Source of the DNA: Candidatus Thioglobus sp.
GTDB lineage: Bacteria; Pseudomonadota; Gammaproteobacteria; Arenicellales; UBA868
Length of the DNA: 64,000 bases
NCBI GenBank assembly: GCA_004212795.1
Contig: SHBR01000003.1
Span: 1 to 64,000, forward strand
Direction: 5' to 3'
Shown: piece after piece, positions 9,788-21,052 of the stretch
How the letters are laid out: each line of letters opens with the position of its first letter
Position numbering within the stretch: position 1 is the stretch's first letter
The notes under the pieces: model-generated
The model's database searches: none
What the model was told of the DNA's origin: nothing
The model's input: the letters and a program-made list of their open reading frames with translations, nothing else
Made by a program: the position numbers and the translations under genes

Positions 9788-12343
9788 ATGAAAAATATTC
9801 GAGCAGCCTTGCTGATCGGGTTATGTTCCGTAGTCAGTGTTTCCGTAAATGCAGTTGTACTTGACTCGATTGAAGTGCAGTCAAATCTATACGAGCCTCT
9901 GACGGCTAAAATTTCCGTGTCAGAACTAACTGCCGGAATCACTGATGACTTGGTAGTTGCGCTAGCGTCACGCGAGGCCCATCAAGCGGCAGGTATCGTC
10001 TATGACGAAATCCTTGGAGAGCTTGAATTTTCTCTTGACCCGTCGAATCAATCGTCCTTTATCCATATTCATACCGACAGGGCGTTATCACTGCCGTTTA
10101 TTCGTTTTCTGGTTCAACTCAGTTGGGGCGAGCAGCAGGTATTTCGGGACTACACCATCATGTTGGATCCCGTTGTCATAAACAATCCAGAATCTATTGC
10201 GACGGCAAACGACGCGATAGTCCCGGATTTACCGCTATTGTACCCAGGTGATAGGTTTGGTCCCGTCGAAAGAGGGGATACGTTAATGCAGATTGCGCGT
10301 TCGATTGAGGCGTCATCAGTGATTACCGTGAAGCAGAAGATGGTTGCTTTGATCGATGAGAATCCTGACGCTTTTATAGACGGTAATATGAATTTGATGC
10401 GGCAGGGGGCGATCCTACGAATACCGTCCGAGCGATCGATGGGGGCTTTGGATAAAAATCAAGTCGCGGACATTTATGAAGCGCAGTTGCTGACCTGGAC
10501 CCAGCGTTCTCCTCAAAATGAAGACAAGTCATCATCAACCGAGGGTTGGACTGCCACCGATCTAACATCCCCCGACACCAATGGATCTCCACTAATCGGG
10601 CAAAGTTACGTGCTTCGGATAGTGTCTCCGAACGGGGAAGCTGTCCCTGCTACAGAATCAACATTGACCGCGAGTACACTCGGCGACGGCGCAACCGAAT
10701 CGGCGCCGGTGACATCGATTGCGTCAACCAGCCTTAATGCGGTAGAAGTGAAGCAAAATCAGCAAGTTGATGATTTAAGCAGTCGGCTTGCGGCAGTCGA
10801 GGAAGCATTTGCATCGAAGACGGTCGAAAACGACACCCTTAATCGTCAAATTAGTCTGCTTGAGTCGCAGCTTGAAAAGACGATGAAATTAATTGAGCTT
10901 CAAGAGTCACAGCTGGCGCTTGCGCAAAAACAGCTTGATAAAATGGCAGAACTCCAGATCGCGGAAAGGCAGAAGATCGATCTAGCTCAGCCAGATACGT
11001 TATCAAATGATTCAGATGCGATCGACTCTCAAGAGGCTCCTGTTGCAGACGATATCGTCGAAGACGGTTCTGGAGATCATAATAATCGGCTTCCGGATAG
11101 TTTGGACGCTTCAATCACAACAGGGCAATCGATAGAGTCGGATAGTCAGTTAACGGGGGTGGAAGATACTAAAGTCGCGCCTGCTGCGCCATGGCATGAC
11201 CCTTCGCAGACTTTGGATTGGATAAAAGATCGTGCGCTCTGGCTTTATGGGTTGGCGGGCACTGTTATCAGCATGGGATTGGGCGCTGTTGAGGGTAATA
11301 CAGGGCCACTGTTGATGAATGACTCAGCGGTATCGTTTGGACTGCTGGTAATCGTGTTGTTGTTGATACTGCTGTTAATTCGTCGACGACGCGCCCACCG
11401 ATATTTGTCGTCGGATTCTGAGGGGACAAGGATCTCTAGCGCGGGGCGTCGTTCGGTGTTTCAAGACTCGGTTCCCGGTGATTCTCAGAGTTCTCAGCCC
11501 GTCGTGCCAACGGTTGTTGAGGACAGCATTGGAGCGGGTTTTGTAACTGAATTGGAGACACAAAGAGGAGTCGCGGTAACAAGCGATGAGGTTGATCCTC
11601 TTACAGAAGCAGAGATCTATATCGCCTATGGTCGGTCGAGCCAGGCAGAGAAAATCTTGCGTGACGCAATCAGTCGATTTCCGAGCCGACTCGAGCTCAA
11701 ACTAAAGTTGTTAGAGGCTCTTCAAATGCTCGATAAACCAGCAGAATTTAATGAGCTGATGACAAGCTTGATTCAAGAGGTCGATAAAGACTCGGCGGAG
11801 TTCGCCCATCTTGAGGCGTTATCAAAAAAAATAAAATCGGGATCTGATCCGACCCCTGGAGCTTCTGCGAATCATTCGGCTGGTGGCTCATCACATTCAT
11901 TGGAAATGGACTCTGTGTCAATTGAGGAAGGTTTACCCCGATCCCAAACGCCAGAAATGGATCTCGATGAGATTGAGTTTGAGATTGAGAGTGCGAGTGA
12001 CACTCAGAGCGGTGAGTTGACGCCGGTACAAAGTCAAACAGGTAGAGACGGTCGGGTGCCGGAATCCGGCGAGGGCGACATCAGTTTTGAAATTGACTCA
12101 GATGTGGAGCCCGATGACGTGATATCTTTTGAAGGGTTAAATGAGCAGCCAAAGCGTAGTGACGAAGATCTTGATAGCCTCGCTTTGATAGATGAAACCG
12201 GGGCTTCTGATCAGCTCGATCTCGCGCAAGCCTGCATTCAAATTGGAGACGAGGAGGGCGCGAGACGCATACTTCAAGCTTTAGTCGATGGCGAAGATGA
12301 AGAGAGCGCGGTAAAAGCGCTCCGGATCCTTAAAACGCTTTAA
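9788..12343 (+). CDS. fimV: FimV-family protein (N-terminal FimV/LysM region, one TM segment, C-terminal FimV/TPR domain)
   Basis: Signal peptide MKNIRAALLIGLCSV; LDSIEVQSNLYEPLTAKI; TM AVSFGLLVIVLLLILLLI; C-terminal LDLAQACIQIGDEEGARRILQALVDG; located between asd and truA/trpF. Track start 9722; 9788 gives a proper signal peptide. Confidence 0.88.
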   Translation: MKNIRAALLIGLCSVVSVSVNAVVLDSIEVQSNLYEPLTAKISVSELTAGITDDLVVALASREAHQAAGIVYDEILGELEFSLDPSNQSSFIHIHTDRALSLPFIRFLVQLSWGEQQVFRDYTIMLDPVVINNPESIATANDAIVPDLPLLYPGDRFGPVERGDTLMQIARSIEASSVITVKQKMVALIDENPDAFIDGNMNLMRQGAILRIPSERSMGALDKNQVADIYEAQLLTWTQRSPQNEDKSSSTEGWTATDLTSPDTNGSPLIGQSYVLRIVSPNGEAVPATESTLTASTLGDGATESAPVTSIASTSLNAVEVKQNQQVDDLSSRLAAVEEAFASKTVENDTLNRQISLLESQLEKTMKLIELQESQLALAQKQLDKMAELQIAERQKIDLAQPDTLSNDSDAIDSQEAPVADDIVEDGSGDHNNRLPDSLDASITTGQSIESDSQLTGVEDTKVAPAAPWHDPSQTLDWIKDRALWLYGLAGTVISMGLGAVEGNTGPLLMNDSAVSFGLLVIVLLLILLLIRRRRAHRYLSSDSEGTRISSAGRRSVFQDSVPGDSQSSQPVVPTVVEDSIGAGFVTELETQRGVAVTSDEVDPLTEAEIYIAYGRSSQAEKILRDAISRFPSRLELKLKLLEALQMLDKPAEFNELMTSLIQEVDKDSAEFAHLEALSKKIKSGSDPTPGASANHSAGGSSHSLEMDSVSIEEGLPRSQTPEMDLDEIEFEIESASDTQSGELTPVQSQTGRDGRVPESGEGDISFEIDSDVEPDDVISFEGLNEQPKRSDEDLDSLALIDETGASDQLDLAQACIQIGDEEGARRILQALVDGEDEESAVKALRILKTL

Positions 12344-12368
12344 ATGCTCGTCCTATCGGGATTATTGG

Positions 12369-12380
12369 TGAGTCTAGGTT
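12369..12380. repeat. 12-bp direct repeat copy 1 (TGAGTCTAGGTT) flanking trpBA
   Basis: Identical to 14458-14469 in the same orientation, read directly. Confidence 0.85.
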
Positions 12381-12391
12381 TCTGTCCCAAA

Positions 12392-13219
12392 TTAAACAGA
12401 ATCTGTGGCGAGAGACCTGACCAGCGAAATAACGCTCTCTACAAGATGTGCCTTCGGCTGGCCATTCGGGTCGAGATTTTGCTCGATTTCGTTAACAATC
12501 GCGGATCCCACAACAACCCCTTCGGCAATATTTCCAATTTCTTTGACCTGCTCACGAGTTTTGATCCCAAAGCCAACGGCTACGGGAAGATCTGATTTTG
12601 CTTTAATGTGATGGACTGCTTTTTCTATTGAAGCTGCAGCTGCTGATTGCGTACCCGTTATTCCAGCAATCGAGACGTAGTAGACAAAGCCACTACTATT
12701 GGCAAGAACATCGCTTAAGCGGCTCTCATTCGTTGTCGGCGTCACCAGTCTAATCCAATGAAGTCCTGCGGTTCGAGCCGGATCACAAAGTTCGTCATCT
12801 TCTTCAGGGGGTAGATCCACCATAATCAGGCCATCAACACCAGCGTTTGCCGCATCGTTAACGAATTGGGTGGTGCCATATTGATAGATAGGATTAAAGT
12901 ACCCCATCAAAATAAGAGGCGTGGTTTGATTTTTTTCCCGAAACGCTCTCACCATTTCGAGGGTTGCGCGAAGTGATCCGCCGTTCGCCAATGATCGTAA
13001 GCTGGCGGCTTGAATTGCCGGCCCGTCGGCCATTGGATCTGAAAAAGGCATCCCGATCTCGATAATGTCCGCACCCGCGGATGGCAACCGCTGGAGAATT
13101 TCTAAACTGGTTTGAAGGTTTGGATCGCCAGCTGTGATGAATGTAACAAGACCCGCCCTATGCTCTTTAGAGAGGCGGCTAAACGTCGAAGCGACTCTGT
13201 CCGTTGTATTGTCGCTCAT
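12392..13219 (-). CDS. trpA: Tryptophan synthase alpha subunit
   Basis: [44 protein letters not shown]. Confidence 0.98.
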   Translation of the reverse strand: MSDNTTDRVASTFSRLSKEHRAGLVTFITAGDPNLQTSLEILQRLPSAGADIIEIGMPFSDPMADGPAIQAASLRSLANGGSLRATLEMVRAFREKNQTTPLILMGYFNPIYQYGTTQFVNDAANAGVDGLIMVDLPPEEDDELCDPARTAGLHWIRLVTPTTNESRLSDVLANSSGFVYYVSIAGITGTQSAAAASIEKAVHHIKAKSDLPVAVGFGIKTREQVKEIGNIAEGVVVGSAIVNEIEQNLDPNGQPKAHLVESVISLVRSLATDSV

Positions 13220-14445
13220 ATCTTTACTCCGAGCGATTCGGCGATCGCAAAAATGTCCTTGTCACCGCGACCGCATAGATTCATCACAAGAATCTGCTCT
13301 CGATCCATCTCGGGCGCAAGCTTGACGACGTGAGCAAGCGCATGGGCTGGCTCCAGCGCGGGAATGATTCCCTCGGTTCGACAACAAAGCTGGAATGCTT
13401 CGAGCGCTTCTTCATCGGTTACGGAGACGTATTCAACTCTCCCTTGATCGTGAAGCCATGCATGCTCTGGCCCAATCCCAGGATAGTCAAGACCAGCAGA
13501 GATTGAGTGTGCATCAGTGATCTGCCCGTCGTCATTTTGCAGCAAGTAGGTACGATTCCCGTGCAATACCCCTGGGTGACCACCCGTTAAAGAGGCTGCG
13601 TGTTTGTCGGTATTAACCCCAAGCCCACCAGCCTCAACCCCAATAATTCTCACTTTTTCATCCAAAAATGGATGAAAAAGGCCCATCGCATTTGATCCCC
13701 CGCCAATGCAGGCAACCAGTGCATCCGGTAGACGTCCTTCGGCGAGCTCGATCTGTTCTCGAGTCTCCACTCCAATTACACTCTGAAAATCGCGGACCAT
13801 CATCGGGTAGGGATGAGGACCCGCGACAGTGCCGATAATGTAAAAGGTGTCCTCAACATTTGCCACCCAATCGCGAAGCGCGTCATTCATGGCGTCTTTT
13901 AACGTGCCAGTACCGCTTGTTACAGGAATGACTTCAGCCCCCAGTAACTTCATACGAAAAACGTTCGGCGCCTGGCGTTCGATATCAGTTGCCCCCATGT
14001 AAACGACACAAGGTAGATCGAATAACGCACATACCGTCGCAGTTGCAACCCCATGCTGACCGGCGCCCGTTTCGGCGATAATTCGTGTTTTTCCCATTCG
14101 CTTGGCAAGAAGGATTTGTCCAAGCGTGTTATTAATTTTGTGAGCGCCGGTATGATTGAGCTCATCTCGTTTAAAATAAATCTTCGCTCCGCCGAGGTGC
14201 TCTGTAAGGCGTTCTGCAAAGTAAAGTGGGCTAGGTCGGCCGATATAGTGGGCTGCATAATAATCAAAGTCTGCCTGAAAGGAGGTAGAGTTTTTCGCTT
14301 CAGCGTAAGCCGCTTCTAACTCCAGGATCAATGGCATTAGAGTTTCGGCAACAAAGCGTCCGCCAAAAATACCAAAATGTCCGCGGTCATCGGGTCCGCT
14401 TCGGTAGGATTCAAGCGGGGGGTTGTTCGTGTTATTTAACGACAT
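13216..14445 (-). CDS. trpB: Tryptophan synthase beta subunit
   Basis: [54 protein letters not shown]; 4-bp overlap with trpA. Confidence 0.98.
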   Translation of the reverse strand: MSLNNTNNPPLESYRSGPDDRGHFGIFGGRFVAETLMPLILELEAAYAEAKNSTSFQADFDYYAAHYIGRPSPLYFAERLTEHLGGAKIYFKRDELNHTGAHKINNTLGQILLAKRMGKTRIIAETGAGQHGVATATVCALFDLPCVVYMGATDIERQAPNVFRMKLLGAEVIPVTSGTGTLKDAMNDALRDWVANVEDTFYIIGTVAGPHPYPMMVRDFQSVIGVETREQIELAEGRLPDALVACIGGGSNAMGLFHPFLDEKVRIIGVEAGGLGVNTDKHAASLTGGHPGVLHGNRTYLLQNDDGQITDAHSISAGLDYPGIGPEHAWLHDQGRVEYVSVTDEEALEAFQLCCRTEGIIPALEPAHALAHVVKLAPEMDREQILVMNLCGRGDKDIFAIAESLGVKI

Positions 14446-14457
14446 AAGGATTTTCTT

Positions 14458-14469
14458 TGAGTCTAGGTT
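14458..14469. repeat. 12-bp direct repeat copy 2 (TGAGTCTAGGTT) flanking trpBA
   Basis: Identical to 12369-12380 in the same orientation. Confidence 0.85.
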
Positions 14470-14567
14470 AAGGAGTGAGCCAATCGATGGCTTCAGAACG
14501 GTTAAGGAAAATAGTGACTTTGTTTGACTTTAAATTCTACAACAACTTATGAAAAAGCTTTCGTCGT

Positions 14568-15380
14568 ATGGATAATCAGAAAAATCTACAGCAACAACTC
14601 AACCGATATGCGCTGGGCGTTGAGTATGACGGTAGTGAGTTCTGCGGATGGCAGATGCAAAAAGGGGTAGCGACGGTCCAACAGACTTTGGAAACCGCAA
14701 TTAGCGCTGTGGCAAATCATTCGGTGCGGACAACGACTGCAGGCAGAACCGACACGGGTGTTCATGCGTCTGGCCAAGTGGTCCATTTTGATACTCCAGT
14801 GAGCCGTCAGATTAATTCATGGATTAAAGGCGTGAATTCCAATCTGCCGTCTAGTGTTGCGGTGACATGGGCGCGATTGGTGCCTTCAGACTTCCACGCT
14901 CGATTTAGTGTGATTGGGCGAACCTATCGTTACATAATCTTCTGTCGGAAGGTGAGTCCAGCGATCTTGTCACGAAAAGTCACCTGGACCTATCTGGATC
15001 TTGATGAGAATCTGATGTCCACCGCCGCGAACGATCTTGTAGGCTGTCATGATTTCTCGGCGTATCGATCGGTGCGTTGTCAGTCTCGTCAGCCCGTTCG
15101 TGACGTTCAAAAAATTTCAATCAACCGAAACGGCGATTGGATTTGGATTGATATTAACGCCGATGGTTTTCTGCACCACATGGTTCGCAACATCGCGGGC
15201 GTGTTGATAGCGATCGGATCGGGCGAAGCGCAGATATCCTGGGCAAAAAAAGTGTTGGACAGCCGCGATCGAAGGCAGGGTGGCGTAACAGCGTCTGCCG
15301 AGGGCCTCTACCTATCAGAGGTGCGCTATCCCGCTTATTTCGATATCCCGCCACCGCCACCTGCCTGTAAGTTTTGGTAA
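14568..15380 (+). CDS. truA: tRNA pseudouridine(38-40) synthase
   Basis: ALGVEYDGSEFCGWQMQ, TTAGRTDTGVHASGQVVHFDT. Confidence 0.97.
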   Translation: MDNQKNLQQQLNRYALGVEYDGSEFCGWQMQKGVATVQQTLETAISAVANHSVRTTTAGRTDTGVHASGQVVHFDTPVSRQINSWIKGVNSNLPSSVAVTWARLVPSDFHARFSVIGRTYRYIIFCRKVSPAILSRKVTWTYLDLDENLMSTAANDLVGCHDFSAYRSVRCQSRQPVRDVQKISINRNGDWIWIDINADGFLHHMVRNIAGVLIAIGSGEAQISWAKKVLDSRDRRQGGVTASAEGLYLSEVRYPAYFDIPPPPPACKFW

Positions 15381-15411
15381 GTGATTTCGGCCGACGCGTT
15401 ACAATAGCGGG

Positions 15412-16071
15412 GTGCGCACTCGAATTAAAATTTGTGGAATTACTAACCCTGAAGATGCTAGCGTTGTCGTTGATGCCGGCGCTGACGGCATAGGGCTTAT
15501 GTTCTATAAAAGAAGTTCAAGATTCGTTAGTATTCAACAAGCAATTGCGATTGCCGAAAAGGTACCCCCGCTGGTCGATCTCGTGGGTGTATTTGTCGAT
15601 CCACTAGAGGAAGAAGTCATTGCGGTACTAGAGCGAGCACCCTTAAGCATTCTTCAGTTTCACGGCAGTGAGAGTGTGGAGTTTTGCGAAGGATTTGGGA
15701 AGCCCTATATTAAGGTGATGAGAATGTCCGATCAGATTGACCCTCAAGTGGAGTCGTCGACTCACCCAAAGGCGGGTGCTTTTTTGCTAGATACCTTTAA
15801 TCCAGATGCCCATGGTGGGACGGGAGAGACTTTCGAATGGAGTCGAGCCCGCGTTAATCTGGCGTCACCGATTATTTTGGCCGGGGGTTTGACTGCTGAG
15901 AACGTCGGGACGGCATTGTCAGTCTCAAACGCGTGGGGTGTTGATACGAGCTCCGGCGTGGAAAAAACCCCTGGCGTAAAGGATCGTGAAAAAATAGTGG
16001 CGTTCTGTCGTGCGGTTCGGGAATGGGATCGTAATAACCACGATAACGCGGCGGAAAGGACAAGTCATTAA
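15412..16071 (+). CDS. trpF: Phosphoribosylanthranilate isomerase
   Basis: [58 protein letters not shown] start. Confidence 0.97.
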   Translation: MRTRIKICGITNPEDASVVVDAGADGIGLMFYKRSSRFVSIQQAIAIAEKVPPLVDLVGVFVDPLEEEVIAVLERAPLSILQFHGSESVEFCEGFGKPYIKVMRMSDQIDPQVESSTHPKAGAFLLDTFNPDAHGGTGETFEWSRARVNLASPIILAGGLTAENVGTALSVSNAWGVDTSSGVEKTPGVKDREKIVAFCRAVREWDRNNHDNAAERTSH

Positions 16072-16976
16072 TGAGCTGGTTTGATCGTTTAATTCCACCA
16101 AAAATAAAAGATGTCGCTTCAGCCGCGACACGTCGCGGTGTTCCCCAGGGACTGTGGAGGCAATGCGCCGACTGCAGTTCAGTGCTCTATGGGGCCGATC
16201 TAGACCGCAGTATTCAGGTCTGTCCCAAGTGCGGCCACCATATGCGTCTCACAGCCAGGGCAAGATTAGCCGCGTTCTTTGATGATGGTCAGTTCGATGA
16301 GATTGGCGCCGATTTGAAAGCCGTTGATGTTCTGGGCTTTAAAGATTCTCGTCGATATCGGGAGCGACTGTCCGAAGCGACAAAGGGGTCTGAAGAAAAA
16401 GAGGCATTGGTAGCGGGGCGGGGCTCGGTCCACGGCGCCCCTTTCACCGCAGTCGCTTTCGAATTTCGATTTATGGGCGGGTCTATGGGATCAGTGGTGG
16501 GCGAGAAATTCGTTCGAGCAGTCGATGATGCGTTTGCCCATCAGAACCCTATGGTTTGTTTCTCTGCAAGTGGCGGCGCCCGAATGCAGGAAGGACTGTT
16601 TTCATTAATGCAGATGGCGAAGACGACTTCAGCGCTTAATAATCTCTCAGCCCACGGTATTCCTTATATTTCCGTTTTGACTGATCCAACGATGGGGGGT
16701 GTATCCGCGAGTGTCGCGATGCTCGGTGATTTGATTATTGCGGAGCCCAATGCACTCATTGGCTTTGCCGGCCCTCGTGTGATTGAGCAAACCGTACGGG
16801 AAAAATTACCGGAAGGGTTTCAACGTTCAGAGTTTCTTCTTGAGCACGGTGCTATCGATATGGTGGTCAGTCGTGGAGAACTTCGCGAGGTTATCGCCGA
16901 GGCCGCTGAAACGATGGGATTTGGTCCCGTACGTGCGGTTGACGCTGAGCTTTTAATTCCTGATCAAGTTATTTAA
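16071..16976 (+). CDS. accD: Acetyl-CoA carboxylase carboxyltransferase subunit beta
   Basis: Zinc ribbon [48 protein letters not shown]. Confidence 0.98.
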   Translation: MSWFDRLIPPKIKDVASAATRRGVPQGLWRQCADCSSVLYGADLDRSIQVCPKCGHHMRLTARARLAAFFDDGQFDEIGADLKAVDVLGFKDSRRYRERLSEATKGSEEKEALVAGRGSVHGAPFTAVAFEFRFMGGSMGSVVGEKFVRAVDDAFAHQNPMVCFSASGGARMQEGLFSLMQMAKTTSALNNLSAHGIPYISVLTDPTMGGVSASVAMLGDLIIAEPNALIGFAGPRVIEQTVREKLPEGFQRSEFLLEHGAIDMVVSRGELREVIAEAAETMGFGPVRAVDAELLIPDQVI

Positions 16977-17001
16977 CAACTGAGATCGTCGTTTTAATTT
17001 A

Positions 17002-18297
17002 ATGGAGTCAGGAACTTCGGCAGGCCTCGAAAATTGGCTCTCTTATATCGAGTCAATTCATTTTCGGACAATCGACCTTAGTTTGGATCGCCCGCGTCGC
17101 GTCCTTCACCTGTTGAAACTCAAAACGCCGGAAGTCGTCATTACCGTTGGGGGCACCAATGGCAAAGGGACAACGGTTTCGATGATTGAAGCCACTTATC
17201 GTTCTTCAGGGTATAAGGTTGGCTGCTACACCTCGCCACACCTGATCAGTTACTGTGAACGGATTCGTGTTTCAGGGCTGGATGTCAATCCCGAACTATT
17301 GTGCGAAGCGTTTTCGGCTGTGGACAACGCGCGGGGGAGTATTCCATTGACTTATTTTGAGTTTGGAACCCTCGCCGCCTTCTATATATTTTCGCATCTG
17401 AGGATCGATGTCGCGATTTTGGAGGTTGGAATGGGAGGGCGACTTGATGCCGTCAACCTGCTTAATCCGGACCTCGCAATTCTTTGCACGATTGATATTG
17501 ATCATCAGGCTTGGCTGGGGAGTACGCGCGAGAAAATTGGTGCCGAAAAGGCCGGTATATTCAGATATCGCGGTAAAGCGGTTGTAGCCGATCCGGATCC
17601 GCCGTCTAGTGTTATCAGCCGCTTGGCTATTCTCCGGTGTGAGGCGCAACAACATCATAAAAACTTCGAAGTAAGGCCGTCGGGCCAGAATGTTTGGGCT
17701 TGGCGTCATTTTGGCGATGCCACATTTGGAGTCGGACTCCCCGAGAAGGTCCAGATCGCGAGCGGCAGCTTGATTAGGGCGAGAAACTTATCAGGCGCCC
17801 TAGCTTCGGTATATGCGCTGCAGGACACGCTGCCGATTAAGGTCAAAGATCTCGATGCGTTGCTGGCTGCAGTTACACCAGGGCGACGACAGCATATCGA
17901 AGGACAGGTGAGTCTGTGGCTGGATGTGGGTCATAATATTCAGGCGATCGATGGTCTCGCAACCGAACTGGCGCGAGAATCCGTAAAGGGAAAAACCCGC
18001 GGCGTGTTCGCAATGCTCGGTGATAAGGACATTGAACAGTGTATCAGCTTGATAGATGATCAAATTGATGAATGGTTCCTTGCCGAGCTCAACGAACCGC
18101 GCGCCATATCCATTCAGGAACTCAAGGGTAAATGTCCGGCGCTTAAAGTGGCTGAGACCGTGGGCCAAAAGAATGCTTCACTCGTTTTTCTCCAGGCACT
18201 AGAGGCGTCGCAACCAGGAGACAGGATAGTCGCTTTCGGTTCATTTTATTTGGTCGGTGATATACTGGAAGCGCACGCCAAGAGAATTTTTTCGTAA
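17002..18297 (+). CDS. folC: Bifunctional folylpolyglutamate/dihydrofolate synthase
   Basis: VVITVGGTNGKGTTVSMIEATYRSSGYKVGCYTSPHL; LEVGMGGRLDAVN. Confidence 0.96.
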   Translation: MESGTSAGLENWLSYIESIHFRTIDLSLDRPRRVLHLLKLKTPEVVITVGGTNGKGTTVSMIEATYRSSGYKVGCYTSPHLISYCERIRVSGLDVNPELLCEAFSAVDNARGSIPLTYFEFGTLAAFYIFSHLRIDVAILEVGMGGRLDAVNLLNPDLAILCTIDIDHQAWLGSTREKIGAEKAGIFRYRGKAVVADPDPPSSVISRLAILRCEAQQHHKNFEVRPSGQNVWAWRHFGDATFGVGLPEKVQIASGSLIRARNLSGALASVYALQDTLPIKVKDLDALLAAVTPGRRQHIEGQVSLWLDVGHNIQAIDGLATELARESVKGKTRGVFAMLGDKDIEQCISLIDDQIDEWFLAELNEPRAISIQELKGKCPALKVAETVGQKNASLVFLQALEASQPGDRIVAFGSFYLVGDILEAHAKRIFS

Positions 18298-18917
18298 TGG
18301 ATGAGTCCGGCAATTCTCCTGTAAATCTTAAGCATCGGCTGATGGGAGCTTTTATCCTTTTGGTCTTGCCAATACTTGTTCTGCCGTGGTTGCTAGGGGG
18401 TGGAAATGGCGTGCCGCGCCAACTCCCGGGAAAAGATCCAGGCTTTGGACCTGCGGATCAATTTGTTTCAACTATCGGGGGGGTCGAACTTGCCCCCGAC
18501 AATACAAACGTAGCTGAGTCGCCGGCGAAGCAGACTGTGGGTTCAGACGGGATGGCTGATCAGGGCTCAGAAAAGGAAATTTCAGCGACGACAATTGAGC
18601 AAAAAGCGCTTTATCAACCTAATGACCCTAGCGCTTCTCCTCAGGAAGCAGACACAGATAAAAGTATTGTTTTGGCCAAACCCGGCTGGCTCGTGCAAGT
18701 TGGCGCATTCCAAGACGAAGATAATTTAAAAATGCTTGAAATCCGGCTAGCAGAAAATAATATGCCCGCGCGCCGTGAGAAGATTCTGATCGGGGAGAAG
18801 CCAGGCTGGCGGCTGTTATTAGGGCCATTTGAAACGAAAGAAACCGCTGAACGAGAGAGTGGCAAGGCGGTTCTGATAACGGGTGAGCAGACAGTTGTGA
18901 CTTCGCAAGGGGATTAA
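18297..18917 (+). CDS. SPOR-domain membrane protein (DedD-like)
   Basis: N-terminal TM ALILLVLPILVLPWLL region; C-terminal SPOR repeat PGWLVQVGAFQDEDNLKMLEIRLAEN...WRLLLGPFETKETAE; between folC and cvpA. Confidence 0.88.
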   Translation: MDESGNSPVNLKHRLMGAFILLVLPILVLPWLLGGGNGVPRQLPGKDPGFGPADQFVSTIGGVELAPDNTNVAESPAKQTVGSDGMADQGSEKEISATTIEQKALYQPNDPSASPQEADTDKSIVLAKPGWLVQVGAFQDEDNLKMLEIRLAENNMPARREKILIGEKPGWRLLLGPFETKETAERESGKAVLITGEQTVVTSQGD

Positions 18918-18944
18918 GCCTTTTGGTTTTTTACGGGACCCAAT

Positions 18945-19496
18945 ATGGAAATTTTTAATCAGTTAATTGCGATGTCCCCGGGAGATCTCGCTGTTGGGTT
19001 TTTGATCCTGTCCTCCCTGATTCTAGGAATAGTCCGCGGACTCATTAGAGAAGTATTATCGCTTGTCTCGTGGATATTAGCGGCCTGGCTCTCCTATCGT
19101 TACGGCCTGATTTTGGGCGACTCTCTAGATTCTGTGATAAAAAATCCAACGCTCTCAGCGGTGATCGGCTCGGTAGTCGTTTTTGCCGGTGTCTTGATCG
19201 CGCTGACACTGGTGAGCAGTCTTCTTAACCGAGTTTTTAAAAAAGCAGGCTTGAGCCTTGCAGATCGATTCTTTGGCGGGATTTTCGGAGTCGCGCGAGG
19301 GGTCGCTGTTATCACTGTCTTGCTGATAGCATTTCGACTAACCCCTATCCCGGAACAGGATTGGTATATTCGGGCGCAGTTAATTCCCTATTTTAATCCT
19401 TTGGTAAATAGTTTTTCGCTAAAGGTTAGTGATTCTCTTTCTAAGCACGCCGGGTCGACCAGCGTTGATGAAAGCGAAATCGATCAGGACCTTTAA
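18945..19496 (+). CDS. cvpA: CvpA family membrane protein
   Basis: Multi-TM protein directly upstream of purF; LGIVRGLIREVLSLVSWILAAWLSYRYG. Confidence 0.92.
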   Translation: MEIFNQLIAMSPGDLAVGFLILSSLILGIVRGLIREVLSLVSWILAAWLSYRYGLILGDSLDSVIKNPTLSAVIGSVVVFAGVLIALTLVSSLLNRVFKKAGLSLADRFFGGIFGVARGVAVITVLLIAFRLTPIPEQDWYIRAQLIPYFNPLVNSFSLKVSDSLSKHAGSTSVDESEIDQDL

Positions 19497-19534
19497 TCCC
19501 AAGTTAATCGAAGCCATCATCGGAGCTCGCTAAT

Positions 19535-21052
19535 ATGTGTGGAATCGTTGGAATTGTCGGACATGCGCCGGTGAACCAAGAAATCTATGACGCGTTGACA
19601 GTCGTCCAGCATCGTGGTCAAGACGCGGCGGGAATAATGACGTGTGAGGAGGGGCGAGTCTTTTTGAGAAAAGACAGTGGCCTCGTGCGAGATGTATTCG
19701 CGGCACGTCATATGCTTCAGTTACGGGGGCATATGGGAATTGGTCACGCCCGCTATCCCACCGCGGGTGGGGAGAATCGCTCAGAAGCCCAACCTTTTTA
19801 CGTGAACTCCCCATTCGGGGTCGCGTTAGGGCACAACGGTAATTTAATTAACGCAGAAGCGCTGAGCCAGGAATTGTTCCAAGGGGATCTTCGTCAACTC
19901 AACACAGGCTCTGATTCAGAAGTTCTGCTTAACGTGTTTGCCCATGAGTTGATGGTTTCTGCGCGAGAGAAGGGCGGCACGCTTCAAGCGGATGATATTT
20001 TTGACGCAGTGGCCCGATTGCATCAGCGGTGCAAAGGGGCCTATGCGGTGGTGGCGATGATTGTAGGATATGGACTGGTTGCCTTTCGAGACCCATGTGG
20101 AATTCGCCCGCTCGTTATCGGGACACGACCTGACGAACAGGGTCAGTCTGTCATGGTTGCTTCTGAGAGCGTCGCGATGGATTTGCTTAATTACCAACTG
20201 ATCGGAGATATCGCGCCGGGCGAGGGCGTTTTTATTTCAACCGATGGGCAGATCGAGCGTCGAATTTGTGCGCCTAACACCCGGTTGACCCCTTGTCTTT
20301 TTGAGTACGTCTATCTTGCCCGGCCAGATTCCATTATCGACGAGGTTGCGGTTTATAAGAGTCGACTGCGGATGGGTGAGAAACTCGCCGAACAGATAAC
20401 AAGCGAATGGAATGATCATGATGTAGATGTTGTCATCCCAATTCCGGATACCAGTCGGACCTCTGCGTTGCAGCTTGCCAACTTGATGGGACTTAAGTAC
20501 CGGGAAGGGTTTATCAAGAATCGCTATATCGGTCGAACCTTCATTATGCCAGGACAGGCGGAACGGCAAAAATCAGTTAGGCAGAAACTAAACGCAATTG
20601 ACCTTGAATTTCGAGGTAAGAACGTACTCCTGGTTGACGATTCTATTGTTCGAGGAACCACTTCCAAACAGATCATTCAGATGGCGCGGGAAGCTGGTGC
20701 AAAAAAAGTGTATTTTGCATCAGCAGCACCTCCGGTTCGTTATGCCAACGTTTACGGGATTGATATGCCCGCACCTTCGGAGCTTGTCGCTAATGGCCGA
20801 ACGCAAGAGGAGATCTGTCAGTTTATTGGAGCCGATCGACTGATCTTCCAGCGTTTGGAAGACTTGATTTCAGCGGTTCGGGAAGGAAACTCTAAAATCC
20901 ATACTGTAGATGCCTCGTGTTTTGACGGGAAATATGTCACGGGTGATGTGACTGAAAAATTTTTGAGTCAAAACGCCGGTGAACGCGGCAATGATGTTAA
21001 ACAAAAATCTTCGGAAACTCTCGATTTTGCCGAGATCAATTCTTATCACTAA
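19535..21052 (+). CDS. purF: Amidophosphoribosyltransferase
   Basis: [67 protein letters not shown]. Confidence 0.98.
   Translation: MCGIVGIVGHAPVNQEIYDALTVVQHRGQDAAGIMTCEEGRVFLRKDSGLVRDVFAARHMLQLRGHMGIGHARYPTAGGENRSEAQPFYVNSPFGVALGHNGNLINAEALSQELFQGDLRQLNTGSDSEVLLNVFAHELMVSAREKGGTLQADDIFDAVARLHQRCKGAYAVVAMIVGYGLVAFRDPCGIRPLVIGTRPDEQGQSVMVASESVAMDLLNYQLIGDIAPGEGVFISTDGQIERRICAPNTRLTPCLFEYVYLARPDSIIDEVAVYKSRLRMGEKLAEQITSEWNDHDVDVVIPIPDTSRTSALQLANLMGLKYREGFIKNRYIGRTFIMPGQAERQKSVRQKLNAIDLEFRGKNVLLVDDSIVRGTTSKQIIQMAREAGAKKVYFASAAPPVRYANVYGIDMPAPSELVANGRTQEEICQFIGADRLIFQRLEDLISAVREGNSKIHTVDASCFDGKYVTGDVTEKFLSQNAGERGNDVKQKSSETLDFAEINSYH

Noticed and set aside
21049-21052. Convergent overlapping stop codons of purF and lpxH
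   Set aside because: Compact convergent overlap of a few bases is common in dense genomes; no special function implied.
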